Source: XN24 sp964462675
GTDB taxonomy: Bacteria; Pseudomonadota; Gammaproteobacteria; Steroidobacterales; XN24
Direction: 5' to 3'
DNA: 64,000 bases
Assembly (NCBI GenBank): GCA_964462675.1
Contig: CAYWYS010000011.1
Location: 11,189-75,188 of the forward strand
A model generated the notes under the pieces. The model saw only the letters and a program-made list of their open reading frames with translations, made no database searches and was not told where the DNA came from. The translations under genes and the position numbers were made by a program. Positions within the stretch are counted from its first letter, which is position 1, and every line of letters begins with the position of its first letter. Below, piece after piece: positions 16,324 through 25,379 of this stretch.

Positions 16324-18246
16324 ATGAAAGATTTTTTGCAGAGCTGAAGCGTCGTAGTGTCATCCGGGTGGCCGTGTTCTATGGCGCGGCGGCCTGGCTG
16401 ATCCTGCAGGTCGGCGATGTCGTGCTGGAACTCATCTGCGCGCCGGACGGCTCCTTGCGGCTGGTCGCGACGATACTCGCGCTGGGCTTCCCGTTCGCGA
16501 TGATCCTCGCCTGGGCCTTCGAGATCACGCCCGAGGGCATCAAGCGGGACCGCGAGGTCGATCGCAGCGACGACAAGCTCTCCCGGGCGGGCCGCAAGCT
16601 CGACGTTGCGACGATCGCCTTGCTGCTCATCGCCATCGGGCTGTTCGCCTGGGTCAACTTCCGCGCAACAGAAGCCCCCGCGCCGATCGTCGCGGAGCGA
16701 GCGGCACCGGCACCGGCGGCGGCGCCCGCGTTCGACGGGCCGCGCGACCTGTCGATCGCGGTGCTGCCCTTCGTCAATATGTCGACCGATCCAGAGAACG
16801 AGTATTTTTCCGAGGGCCTGTCGGAAGAATTGCTCAACGTGCTCGCCAGGATCGAGGACTTCCGCGTCGCCGGCCGCACCTCGTCATTCGCGTTCAAGGG
16901 CCAGAACCAGGACCTGCGCGCCATCGGCGAGCGGCTCAGCGTCGCCAACATCCTCGAGGGCAGCGTGCGCAAGCAGGGGAACCGCATCCGGGTCACGGCG
17001 CAGCTGATCGACGCGCGCAGCGGCTACCACCTGTGGTCGGACACCTACGAACGCCGCCTCGACGACGTCTTTGCGATCCAGGACGAAATCGCCACCGAGG
17101 TCGTCAAGGCGCTGCGCCTGACGCTGCTGGCCGCCGACGAGGTCGTCATCGCGCAGACGGCCAAGGGCGACGTCGAGGCCTGCTCGACAACTACCCGTAT
17201 CGCAGCCTCGCCGAGACCGAGCAGCTCGCCCACCGCGCGCTGGACCGCGCGCTGGCCCTCGACCCGCAGAGCGACGAGGCCTGGGCCGTGCGCGGCCTGT
17301 TGCTCGGCCAGGGTCCGGGCGCGCTGCAGCGCCGCGCCGAGGCACGCCGGGCGCTGGAGCGCGCTGTCGAAATCAATCCCAACAATGCCTTCGCGCACTT
17401 ATGGCTCGTGAACAGCCTGTTTCCCGATGCGGCGGCGGCGCGGGCGACGCTGCAGCGCGCCTATGATATCGACCCGCTGTCCCCGGTGATCGTGTTCCGC
17501 CGTGCCATGGATGCGTTGCAGATGCGCGACCAGGCCGGACTGGAGCGCTTCCTCGCCGAACTCGAGGAGGTCGCGCCCGACTGGTTCATGACCTGGAACG
17601 CAATCGGCAGCGTGGCGCTGGAGGAAGGGCGGATCGCGGATGGAGTGCTCGCGCTGGAGCGGGCCGTGGCGCTGAACCCGGAGTACTCGGGGAGCGTCGG
17701 CATGCTGGCCGGGGCCCTCGAGATGCTCGGCTAGACGACCTGCCGGAGCGCTGGCTGTCGCGGACCAAGTTCGAGCTGATGGTCGCGATGCACGAATTGG
17801 CGGCGAGGCGCTATGAGCGCTCGCTCGCCTACCTGCTGGAGCGCGCGCCGGCGACGCTGCTGTTGGCGCAACTCGAGCGCAAGTCCGCCGGCACGCCGTC
17901 CGAGCGCTTGGGCTGGCTGCGCGTCAACCTGTACGGTCTGCTCGGACGGTCGGACGACGCGATTGCCGAGATCCGTGCCATGGATCGAGGTAACTTCGGC
18001 ATCGACGAATGGTTCTGGAGCGAGGCGGACCTGAGCGCGTGGGCTGACCCGGATGCGCCGGCGGTGAGCGCATACCTGGCGAGGTCGGAAGCCGTGCGCG
18101 AGCGCGAGCGGGCCTGGCTGGCGGTGCCCGGCCGCATGCCCGATCTCGAGGCGGTGCTGGCGGAAATGGCGCGGGCGGCCCAGGGCGCGCCGGCGCGAAC
18201 GGCCCCACCAGAGGCTGAACCGGAACTGCCGCCCGGGCCGCGCTGA
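16324..18246 (+). pseudogene. FlgO/adenylate-cyclase-associated TPR protein, disrupted by three frame changes
   Basis: Three successive frames together give one protein of a common family: an N-terminal FFAELKRRSVIRVAVFYGAAAWLILQV helix, a second TM (ATIALLLIAIGLFAWV), a FlgO-like domain (LSIAVLPFVNMSTDPENEYF to YHLWSDTYERRLDDVFAIQDEIA) and TPR repeats. The start ATG 16324 reads MKD then falls out of frame in a run of six T at 16332-16337; seven T would give MKDFFAELKRR. A second shift occurs near 17170-17190, where the usual EAYxLYLRGR segment is also missing. A third lies near 17731, where one extra base would turn GLG-stop into a continuous LDDLPERWLSRTKFEL. All three shift in the same direction. 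It is probably decayed, unless the sequence is wrong. Confidence 0.8.
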
Positions 18247-18343
18247 GCGTTCAGCTTCGGTTCAGCGATCCCCCCCTAGCCTGTACTCGAGGCTGCCGGA
18301 CCACCCCGTGGCGGCGGTGGCGGCAAACGACGAGGAGAAGGCC

Positions 18344-18937
<594 letters not shown>

Positions 18938-18963
18938 GGACTCGCGCGGCACGCCAGGGCGCG

Positions 18964-19006
18964 GGGTGGAATCGCCGCTTGCAATCGCGCGGCGGCGATT
19001 CCACCC
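18964..19006. repeat. Perfect 15-bp stem hairpin between genes
   Basis: GGGTGGAATCGCCGC (18964-18978) and GCGGCGATTCCACCC (18992-19006) are exact inverted copies around a 13-base loop. It begins about 26 bases after the glycine-zipper stop and ends 33 bases before the PepSY start. There is no T-run after it on either strand, so it is not a classical intrinsic terminator. It may be a REP-like or mRNA-stabilising element. Confidence 0.75.
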
Positions 19007-19039
19007 TATTGACGCCCGCAGCGTCCGAGAGCCCCAGCC

Positions 19040-19366
19040 ATGAGTCACGCCCCCCCCCAGCGCCCGCCCCGCCGCCTGCGCCCGAGCGGGCTGGTGACAG
19101 CGTTGCTGTGTGCGGGGCTGCTATTCGGCGGGGCGGTGGCGCCGGCCAAGCCGGCCGCGGCGGCGAGCGCGCGCGTGGCGCAGGCCAGCAACGGCATCAG
19201 CCTCGAGCAGGCCACGCAGATGGTGCGCCAGCAGACCGGTGGCCAGGTGCTGCGCGCCGAGACGAAGCGCGACAAGGGCCGCGTCGTGCACCGGATCCGC
19301 GTGCTGACCGAGGACGGTCGGGTGCGCACCTGGCACGTCGATGCCGAGAGCGGGCGTATCTACTGA
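19040..19366 (+). CDS. PepSY-domain secreted protein
   Basis: 108 aa. A basic N-terminus followed by a hydrophobic signal segment (GLVTALLCAGLLFGGAVA) leads to one PepSY domain (ISLEQATQMVRQQTGGQVLRAETKRD, then HRIRVLTEDGRVRTWHVDAESGRIY). PepSY domains act as regulators or inhibitors in the periplasm. It is followed at once by a response regulator and sensor kinase, an arrangement often seen in proteobacteria, so it may modulate the kinase sensor domain or be a target gene (inference). Confidence 0.88.
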   Translation: MSHAPPQRPPRRLRPSGLVTALLCAGLLFGGAVAPAKPAAAASARVAQASNGISLEQATQMVRQQTGGQVLRAETKRDKGRVVHRIRVLTEDGRVRTWHVDAESGRIY

Positions 19367-19420
19367 GCGCGCGGCCGGCGCCTGAGCGGCGCTGGCCGAA
19401 GCGGCGCGGAGGCGAGCGAA

Positions 19421-20107
19421 ATGCGCGCATTGCTGGTGGAAGACGACGAGGTCCTGCGCCACGGCCTGGCGGCTGCGCTGCGCGCGGCCGGCTGGCAGGT
19501 CGATGAGGCGGCCGACGGCCGCGAGGGCCTGTACCTCGCCGAGGAGACGGCGCCGGATGTCGCGATCGTCGATCTCGGCCTGCCGCAGGTCTCGGGCATG
19601 GACCTGATCAGCGCGCTGCGCGGCAACGGCCGCGACCTGCCCGTGTTGATCCTGACCGCGCGGGACCGCTGGCAGGACAAGGTCGCGGGCCTCAAGGCGG
19701 GGGCCGACGACTACATGGTCAAGCCCTTCCACACCGAGGAATTGCTGGCGCGGCTCGAGGCGTTGGTGCGCCGCGCCTCGGGCTGGGCCCAGCCGGTGCT
19801 GGATTTCGGGGCCCTGCGCTTCGAGCCCGCCGCGCAGAAAGTCGAGTTGCGCGGCGAGCCCGTCGAGCTGACGAGCTTCGAATACCGCTTGCTGGAGTAC
19901 CTCGTATTGCGCGCCGGCCAGGTCGTGTCGCGCGCCGAGTTGATCGACCGGCTGTACGACCAGGATTACGACCGCGACAGCAACACGGTCGAGGTGTTCG
20001 TCGGGCGCCTGCGCCGCAAGCTCGATCCGGACAGCACCTTGAAGCCGATCGAGACGCTGCGCGGCCGCGGTTACCGGTTTGCGCTCTCGCCCGTCGGCAA
20101 GGACTGA
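19421..20107 (+). CDS. OmpR/PhoP-family response regulator
   Basis: 228 aa. The receiver domain (1-118) has acidic EDDE, the phospho-acceptor Asp in VAIVDLGLP (residue 51), the Thr in LILTARDRW and Lys in DDYMVKPFH. The C-terminal winged helix (about 130-225) contains ELTSFEYRLLEYLVLRAGQVVSR and DSNTVEVFVGRLRRKLDP. With a PhoQ-like kinase downstream it fits the PhoP/QseB branch. Its operator is not identifiable from this window. Confidence 0.93.
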   Translation: MRALLVEDDEVLRHGLAAALRAAGWQVDEAADGREGLYLAEETAPDVAIVDLGLPQVSGMDLISALRGNGRDLPVLILTARDRWQDKVAGLKAGADDYMVKPFHTEELLARLEALVRRASGWAQPVLDFGALRFEPAAQKVELRGEPVELTSFEYRLLEYLVLRAGQVVSRAELIDRLYDQDYDRDSNTVEVFVGRLRRKLDPDSTLKPIETLRGRGYRFALSPVGKD

Positions 20108-20114
20108 GCCGCCT

Positions 20115-21476
20115 GTGCCGAAGGGCTCGCTGCGCCATCGCGTCCTGCTGAGCCTTGCGAGCGCGCTGGTCGTGTTCTTCGGCGCCACCGTCGCGGTGCT
20201 GGAATGGAGTCTCGGCACGAGCCTCGCCAAGGCGCGTCACGAGGTGCTCGAGGCCCAGCTGATGGCACTGATCGCAGCGGCCGAGCCGGTCGAGGAGAGC
20301 TTGCGGCTGCACCTGCCGGAGCCGCCGGACGGCCGCATGCTGAGTCCCGACTTCGGGCTGTACGCCGAGATTCGCGATGCGCGCGGCGACATCGTCTGGC
20401 GTTCGCCGTCCGCGCTGGGGCAGAGCTTCGAGCTGCCCCCGGCCGTCGCCCCGGGCGTGCGCGACGAATGGATCCAGCCCGACCCCGGCGGGCCGGGGCT
20501 TGCACTGGGCAGCATCATCATCGCGTGGGAGTTCGAGGGCGGCGAGATCGAGTGGTTCCGCTTCGTCGTCGCGCAGAGCCTCGAGCCGTGGCGCGCGCAG
20601 CGCACCGCGTTTCGCCTCGGCCTCGTCGGCTGGTTCGGGGCGCTGGCGATCGCGACGCTGGGCCTGCTGGCATTCGCGCTGGGCGGCGTGTTGCGCCCGC
20701 TGGGGCGCATCGAGCGGGAGATCCGTGAAATGGAGACCGGTCGCCGTGCGCAGCTGTCCGGCGACTGGCCGGAGGAGCTGCGCGGCGTCGCGGCCAACCT
20801 CAATGCGCTGCTGCGGCGCGAGCGCGGCCGCCAGCAACGCTACCAGGAGAGCCTCGCGAACCTCGCGCACAGCCTGAAGACCCCGCTGGCGGCGATCGGC
20901 ACGCTGCTGGCCCAGCCCGGCCAGCCTGGCCCCGGGCAAGCCGGCGCGATCCGGGCGGAGCTCGCGCGCATGGACCAGATCATCGGCTGGCAGTTACGCC
21001 GCGCGGCGACTGCCGGCGCGGCCGGCAAGGTCGGCATCACCGCGGTGCCGGTCGCGCCGGTGGCCAGTGACCTCGCTGCGACGCTCGACAAGGTCTATCG
21101 GGACCGGAGCGTCAGCTGCGAGCTGGAGATACCCGCGACGCTGAACTTCCGCGGTGACGAGGGCGACCTGCAGGAGGTGCTCGGCAACCTGCTGGACAAT
21201 GCATGGAAGTATGGCCGCAGCCGGGTGCGCTGCAGCGCATCGACCGGCGCCGCCGGCTTGCTGGAATTACGCGTCGAGGACGACGGCCAGGGTCTCGATC
21301 CCGAGCGCGCTGCGGAGGCGCTGGCCCGCGGCGCCCGCCTCGACGAAAGCCATCCGGGCCAGGGCATCGGACTCGCCGTCGTCAACGAGATCGTCGCGTC
21401 CTATGGCGGCAGCGTGCGCGTTGCGCCGTCCAAACTCGGCGGCGCCGCCGTTATTGTCACGCTGCCGCGCGCCTGA
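20115..21476 (+). CDS. PhoQ-like sensor histidine kinase
   Basis: 453 aa from GTG 20115, 7 bases after the regulator. TM1 is about residues 8-30, followed by a periplasmic sensor region of about 130 residues rich in acidic positions and then TM2 (about 165-195). A HAMP-like linker precedes the H-box NLAHSLKTPLAAIG, whose HSLKTPLA core is characteristic of PhoQ-type kinases. The N-box is NLLDNAWKYG, with G-boxes VEDDGQGL and GQGIGLAVV. It would phosphorylate the adjacent regulator in response to an envelope or cation signal (inference). Confidence 0.92.
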   Translation: MPKGSLRHRVLLSLASALVVFFGATVAVLEWSLGTSLAKARHEVLEAQLMALIAAAEPVEESLRLHLPEPPDGRMLSPDFGLYAEIRDARGDIVWRSPSALGQSFELPPAVAPGVRDEWIQPDPGGPGLALGSIIIAWEFEGGEIEWFRFVVAQSLEPWRAQRTAFRLGLVGWFGALAIATLGLLAFALGGVLRPLGRIEREIREMETGRRAQLSGDWPEELRGVAANLNALLRRERGRQQRYQESLANLAHSLKTPLAAIGTLLAQPGQPGPGQAGAIRAELARMDQIIGWQLRRAATAGAAGKVGITAVPVAPVASDLAATLDKVYRDRSVSCELEIPATLNFRGDEGDLQEVLGNLLDNAWKYGRSRVRCSASTGAAGLLELRVEDDGQGLDPERAAEALARGARLDESHPGQGIGLAVVNEIVASYGGSVRVAPSKLGGAAVIVTLPRA

Positions 21477-21506
21477 GCGCGGTTGCCGGTTTCGGGGCCG
21501 GCCGAA

Positions 21507-21746
21507 TCAACCCTTGCGAGACGGCGTCTTCGCCGCGGGCTTCTTCACGGCAGGCCGCGCCGCAGTCTGCTCCTCGATCATCTCGATGAGCTGCCGCCAC
21601 GAGTAGCGGCGCGAGGGTTCCCTGGCATTCTTGCGGAAGTAGTAGAGGCTGCCGGCCGAAATCAGGAATCGGCCGCGCAGGTTGTCCTCAGCATCAGTGA
21701 CCTTGACGACGATGTCGAGGCCGGCCTTGCGCTGCGTCTTGGGCAT
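21507..21746 (-). CDS. Small conserved-looking hypothetical protein
   Basis: 79 aa from ATG 21746. The sequence has a beta-rich core (GLDIVVKVTDAEDNLRGRFLI, SAGSLYYFRKNAREPSRRYSW, RQLIEMIEEQ) and a Lys/Ala/Pro-rich tail (RPAVKKPAAKTPSRKG) that suggests nucleic-acid contact. I do not recognise the family. Coding is supported by a ribosome-binding-like AAGAAGGAG upstream of the ATG and by the compact position convergent to the kinase gene. Confidence 0.65.
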   Translation of the reverse strand: MPKTQRKAGLDIVVKVTDAEDNLRGRFLISAGSLYYFRKNAREPSRRYSWRQLIEMIEEQTAARPAVKKPAAKTPSRKG

Positions 21747-21788
21747 CCCGTGCTCCTTCTTGGCTTGCGAAACGCAGCATTGTAACAA

Positions 21789-22457
21789 TCAGCGGCCTGC
21801 CAGCGTCGCCCGGGTCCAGTCCGCCAGCGCCTGCTGCTCCGGGCTCGCCTCGCGCAGCTCGGCCAACTCCGCCAGCATCGCGTCGAGGTCGCCGACGGCG
21901 TCCACGTCGGTCAGTTCGCTGAGCAGCTTCCAGCGGCCGTGGCGGGACATGGCGTCGCGGAAGCCGCGCGCGGTATCAGCGTGGCCGCATGGCATCCGGG
22001 TCCAGTCGCCGGGCTCGAGCGCGCTGTTGGCACCGAGCAGCCAGAAGCCGCCGTCGCGCGCGGGGCCCATGACAAGCCGCGCCTCGTCGGCAGCCAGCCA
22101 GTCCGCGGCCCTCGCCAGCTGCCGCGGATCGAGCTGCGGCGCATCGGCGCCCAGCAGCAGCGCGAAGTCGTGGCGCGCCAGCAGCGCGTGGTGCACGCGG
22201 CCCATGCGCTCACCGAGCTCACCGTCGCCTTGCTCCAGCAACGGCCATCCGCGCCAGGTGTCCGCCGCCAGCGTCGCCGGCTCCGCGACGGCCCAGTAAA
22301 GCGCCAGGCCCGGCACGCGCGCCACGGCCGCGGCCGTGGCGCGCGCTGCGTGCATAAACCACTGCTCGGCCCGCGCTATGCCAATGCCGGCCGCCAGCCG
22401 CGTCTTGACCGGCGACAACCCGGGCGTCTTGACGAAAATGCCGACGCCGCCGTTCAT
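21789..22457 (-). CDS. DUF2064 / TIGR04282-type glycosyltransferase
   Basis: 222 aa from ATG 22457. GIFVKTPGLSPVKTRLA at the N-terminus is the nucleotide-sugar-binding-like signature of the family; LLLGADAPQLDPRQLARAADWL holds the acidic DxD-like region, and GPARDGGFWLLG is conserved. The family is annotated in genomes as arsenosugar-biosynthesis associated or as a cofactor-type nucleotidyl/glycosyltransferase. The start overlaps the stop of the next minus-strand gene (ATGA), so the two glycosyltransferases are co-translated. Confidence 0.85.
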   Translation of the reverse strand: MNGGVGIFVKTPGLSPVKTRLAAGIGIARAEQWFMHAARATAAAVARVPGLALYWAVAEPATLAADTWRGWPLLEQGDGELGERMGRVHHALLARHDFALLLGADAPQLDPRQLARAADWLAADEARLVMGPARDGGFWLLGANSALEPGDWTRMPCGHADTARGFRDAMSRHGRWKLLSELTDVDAVGDLDAMLAELAELREASPEQQALADWTRATLAGR

Positions 22458-23143
22458 TGCCGCCGGCTCGCCGCCGCAAAGGCGCGCGCCTGCGAGATCG
22501 TCAGCCGGGCATGCCGCAGCGTAGTGCGCAACCAGCCCTGCGCCGCATAGCGGCGCGCGCTCGTTTCCAGCACGGCGCCCACCGGCGCCAGCGGGAGGCC
22601 GGCGCGACGCGCTGCCCAGACAAACGCATGGTCCTCGGCGGCCGGCAGGGTCTCGTCGAAGCCGCGCAACCGCAAGAAAGCGCTGCGCGGCATGATCAGG
22701 CCCTGGTCGCCGAACGGCAGGCCGAAGCAGCGGCTGCGGATCCGGGCGCCGAGCGCATTGAGCTTGACGAGCCGCGGACCGTCGGCGCGAAAGCGCAGGT
22801 CGAAATACCCCAGCGCTGCGTGGCCGGCAAAGCGCTGCGCGGCCGCCACGGCCGCCCGCGGCGCGCGCGAGTCGGCATGCAGGAACCACAGCGTCGCGCC
22901 GGCCGCCGCGGCCGCGCCGGCATTCTGCTGGCGCGCGCGACCCGCCGGCGCCTCGAGCCAGCGGCACGGCGCGGCGAGCCCGTAGCTCGCCGGTGCAAAA
23001 TCTCCGGGCGCCTCCCCCGGGGTCGCGACCAGGATGATCTCGGCTTCATCGCCGAGCGCCCGCAGGTCGCCCAGCAGCTCGCGCCAGGCGGGATCGGCCG
23101 GCCCGACCGGGATAATGACGGAGAGCTTCAGCCCCGCCGCCAT
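22454..23143 (-). CDS. TIGR04283-type family 2 glycosyltransferase
   Basis: 229 aa from ATG 23143. GT2 fold: LSVIIPVGPADPAWRELL opening strand, the LEAPAGRARQQNAGAAAA nucleotide-binding helix, the DxD-like LWFLHADSRAP, and the later FGDQGLIMPRSAFLRLRGFDE acceptor region. The family commonly pairs with DUF2064 enzymes as here. It overlaps the upstream TVP38-oxidoreductase gene by 16 bases, making a three-gene unit. The real sugar or lipid acceptor is not known. Confidence 0.87.
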   Translation of the reverse strand: MAAGLKLSVIIPVGPADPAWRELLGDLRALGDEAEIILVATPGEAPGDFAPASYGLAAPCRWLEAPAGRARQQNAGAAAAAGATLWFLHADSRAPRAAVAAAQRFAGHAALGYFDLRFRADGPRLVKLNALGARIRSRCFGLPFGDQGLIMPRSAFLRLRGFDETLPAAEDHAFVWAARRAGLPLAPVGAVLETSARRYAAQGWLRTTLRHARLTISQARAFAAASRRQ

Positions 23144-25275
23144 GCGAACACGCGTCGCGCGAGCCGCAGCGCCGCCTGCGGCGCATGCGCGCGCTTCCAG
23201 TTGCCGGCGACGTACTTGTTGGCCTCCATCATCGTCGGGTAGACGTGGATCGTGCCGAGCAGCTTGTTCAGCCCGAGGCCGTGCTTCATCGCCAGCACGA
23301 ATTCTGCGATCAGGTTGCCGGCGTCCGCGCCGACGATCGTCGCGCCGAGAATCTTGTCCTTGCCGGGCTGGGTCAGCACCTTGACGAAGCCGTGGTCGGC
23401 GCCGTCGGCGATCGCCCGGTCGAGGTCGTCGATGCCGTACTTCGTCACCTCGTAAGCGATGCCCTGGGCGCGGGCCTCGTCCTCCGACAGGCCGACCCGC
23501 GCGACCTCCGGTTCGGTGAAGGTCGCCCAGGGAATGACGCGGTAGTCGGCCCGGTAAGACCAGAATGGCGCCAGCAGGCCGTTGACCGCCGCATACCAGG
23601 CCTGATGCGCGGCGACATGCGTAAACTGGTACGGGCCGGCGACATCGCCACAGGCGTAGATGTTGGGGAAGTTCGTCCGCAGGAAACCATCGACGCCGAC
23701 GGTGTGGCGCTCGCTGAGCGCGACGCCGAGCTCCTCGAGGCCGAAGCCCTCTATATTCGCGCGCCGGCCGAGCGCGATCAGCAGCCGGTCGAACGGCAGC
23801 ACGACCTCGGCGCCGGCATGCTCGCAGACGAGCCACTGTCCCTCGTCGTCGGTCTCGACCCGCACGGCCCGGTGCGCCGTCGCAAGCTGCAGGCCCTCGG
23901 CGCGGAAGCGCGCCTCGAGCTCGGCGGCGGCATCCGCGTCCTCGCGCGGCAGCAGGCGCGGCGCCATCTCGACCAGCGTCACCTCGCTGCCGAAGCGCGC
24001 GAAGCATTGCGCGAGCTCGGCGCCGATCGGCCCGCCGCCGAGCACGACGAGCCGCCCCGGCAGCTGGCGCAGCTCCCACACGGTGTCGCTGCTCAGGTAA
24101 TCGACGCGTTCCAGCCCCTGGATCGGCGGCACCAGCGGGCGCGCCCCGGTCGCGATCACGATACTGCGCGCGGACAGCCGGCGGCTGCCCACCTCGATCT
24201 CCCACGGCGAGACGAGCCGCGCCTCACCGCTGATGACTTCGACGCCGAGCTCCGTGTAACGCGCCACCGAATCGTGCGGCTCGATCTTGCGGATGACCTC
24301 GTGGACGCGCGCCATGACCTCCGCGAAGTCGAACTCGACCTGTGCATTGCGGATGCCGAACTGCAGCGCATCGCGCACCTCCTGGACCGCCCGCGCGGAG
24401 CGGATCAGCGCCTTCGACGGCACGCAGCCGGTGTGCAGGCAGTCGCCGCCCATGCGGTGCCTCTCGATCAGCGCGACCCTGGCCTTCACGGCCGCCGCGA
24501 TGTACGCCGTCACGAGTCCGGCGGAGCCTGCGCCGATGACCACGAGGTTGTAATCGAACTTGTGCGGCTTGCGATGGCCGCGGTAGATGCGCCGGCCCTG
24601 CAGCCAGCGCGCCAGCCAGCGCATCAGCAGCGGCATCAGGCCGATCAGCGCGAAGGCGCCAATCAGGCCCGGCGAAAGCACGTCGCCGGGAGACTCGATC
24701 CGTGCCAGCTGCGTGCCCGCGTACACGTACACCACCGTGCCGGGCAGCATGCCGACCTGGCTGACCCAGAAATAGGTCCAGGTGCGCAGCGCCGTCAGGC
24801 CGGTCAGCAGGTTGATCATGAAGAACGGAAACAGCGGCACGAGGCGCAGCGTGAACAGGTAAAACGCACCGTCGCGCTCGATGCCGGCATCGAAGGCCTT
24901 GAGCCGCTCGCCGTAGCGCTCGCGCAATGGCTGGCGGAGCAGGAAGCGGGCCACCAGGAATGCCAGGGTTGCGCCGATGGTGCTGGCGAACGAGACCAGC
25001 ACGGTCCCCAGCAGCAGGCCGAACAGGGCGCCGGCCGCCAGCGTCATGACGGCGGCGCCGGGGATCGACAGCGCCGTGACCAGCACGTAGAAGGCGAAGA
25101 ACAGGAGTGCGGCGAGCCACAGGTTGGCGCCGGTCCAGGCCTGCAGTTCCGCTTGCCGGGCCTTGAGCTGCTCGAGCGTCAGCGCGTCGCCGGCGCCCGA
25201 CAGCCACAGCCATGCGAGCAAGGCCGCGACGATCGCGGCGATGACCCAGCGCCACCGCGCGGCGGTTATCCTCAT
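23128..25275 (-). CDS. TVP38/TMEM64 membrane domain fused to FAD-dependent disulfide oxidoreductase
   Basis: 715 aa. Residues about 1-230 form a VTT/DedA-like membrane domain (LLFFAFYVLVTALSIPGAAVMTLAAGALFG, VARFLLRQP and FPFFMINLLTGLT). From about residue 240 a mercuric-reductase-like flavoprotein starts with VVIGAGSAGLV, redox motif CLHTGCVPSK, NAD-site VVLGGGPIGAELAQCF and FAD-site IYACGDVAGPYQFTH. The C-terminal dimerisation domain ends the protein (GATIVGADAGNLIAEF). Separate homologues of both halves are common and fused forms are known. It may couple membrane thiol/quinone redox to lipid or metal chemistry (inference). Confidence 0.9.
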   Translation of the reverse strand: MRITAARWRWVIAAIVAALLAWLWLSGAGDALTLEQLKARQAELQAWTGANLWLAALLFFAFYVLVTALSIPGAAVMTLAAGALFGLLLGTVLVSFASTIGATLAFLVARFLLRQPLRERYGERLKAFDAGIERDGAFYLFTLRLVPLFPFFMINLLTGLTALRTWTYFWVSQVGMLPGTVVYVYAGTQLARIESPGDVLSPGLIGAFALIGLMPLLMRWLARWLQGRRIYRGHRKPHKFDYNLVVIGAGSAGLVTAYIAAAVKARVALIERHRMGGDCLHTGCVPSKALIRSARAVQEVRDALQFGIRNAQVEFDFAEVMARVHEVIRKIEPHDSVARYTELGVEVISGEARLVSPWEIEVGSRRLSARSIVIATGARPLVPPIQGLERVDYLSSDTVWELRQLPGRLVVLGGGPIGAELAQCFARFGSEVTLVEMAPRLLPREDADAAAELEARFRAEGLQLATAHRAVRVETDDEGQWLVCEHAGAEVVLPFDRLLIALGRRANIEGFGLEELGVALSERHTVGVDGFLRTNFPNIYACGDVAGPYQFTHVAAHQAWYAAVNGLLAPFWSYRADYRVIPWATFTEPEVARVGLSEDEARAQGIAYEVTKYGIDDLDRAIADGADHGFVKVLTQPGKDKILGATIVGADAGNLIAEFVLAMKHGLGLNKLLGTIHVYPTMMEANKYVAGNWKRAHAPQAALRLARRVFAWRRG

Positions 25276-25379
25276 GGCCTCGCTCTCCCTGTCCTCGACG
25301 CAGCAATTGTCGGAGTGGACCCGGGTCCGAGGCGAAAGATTACGCCGGCAGCACCGAAAGCTGAAATCGGCCTACTGGA

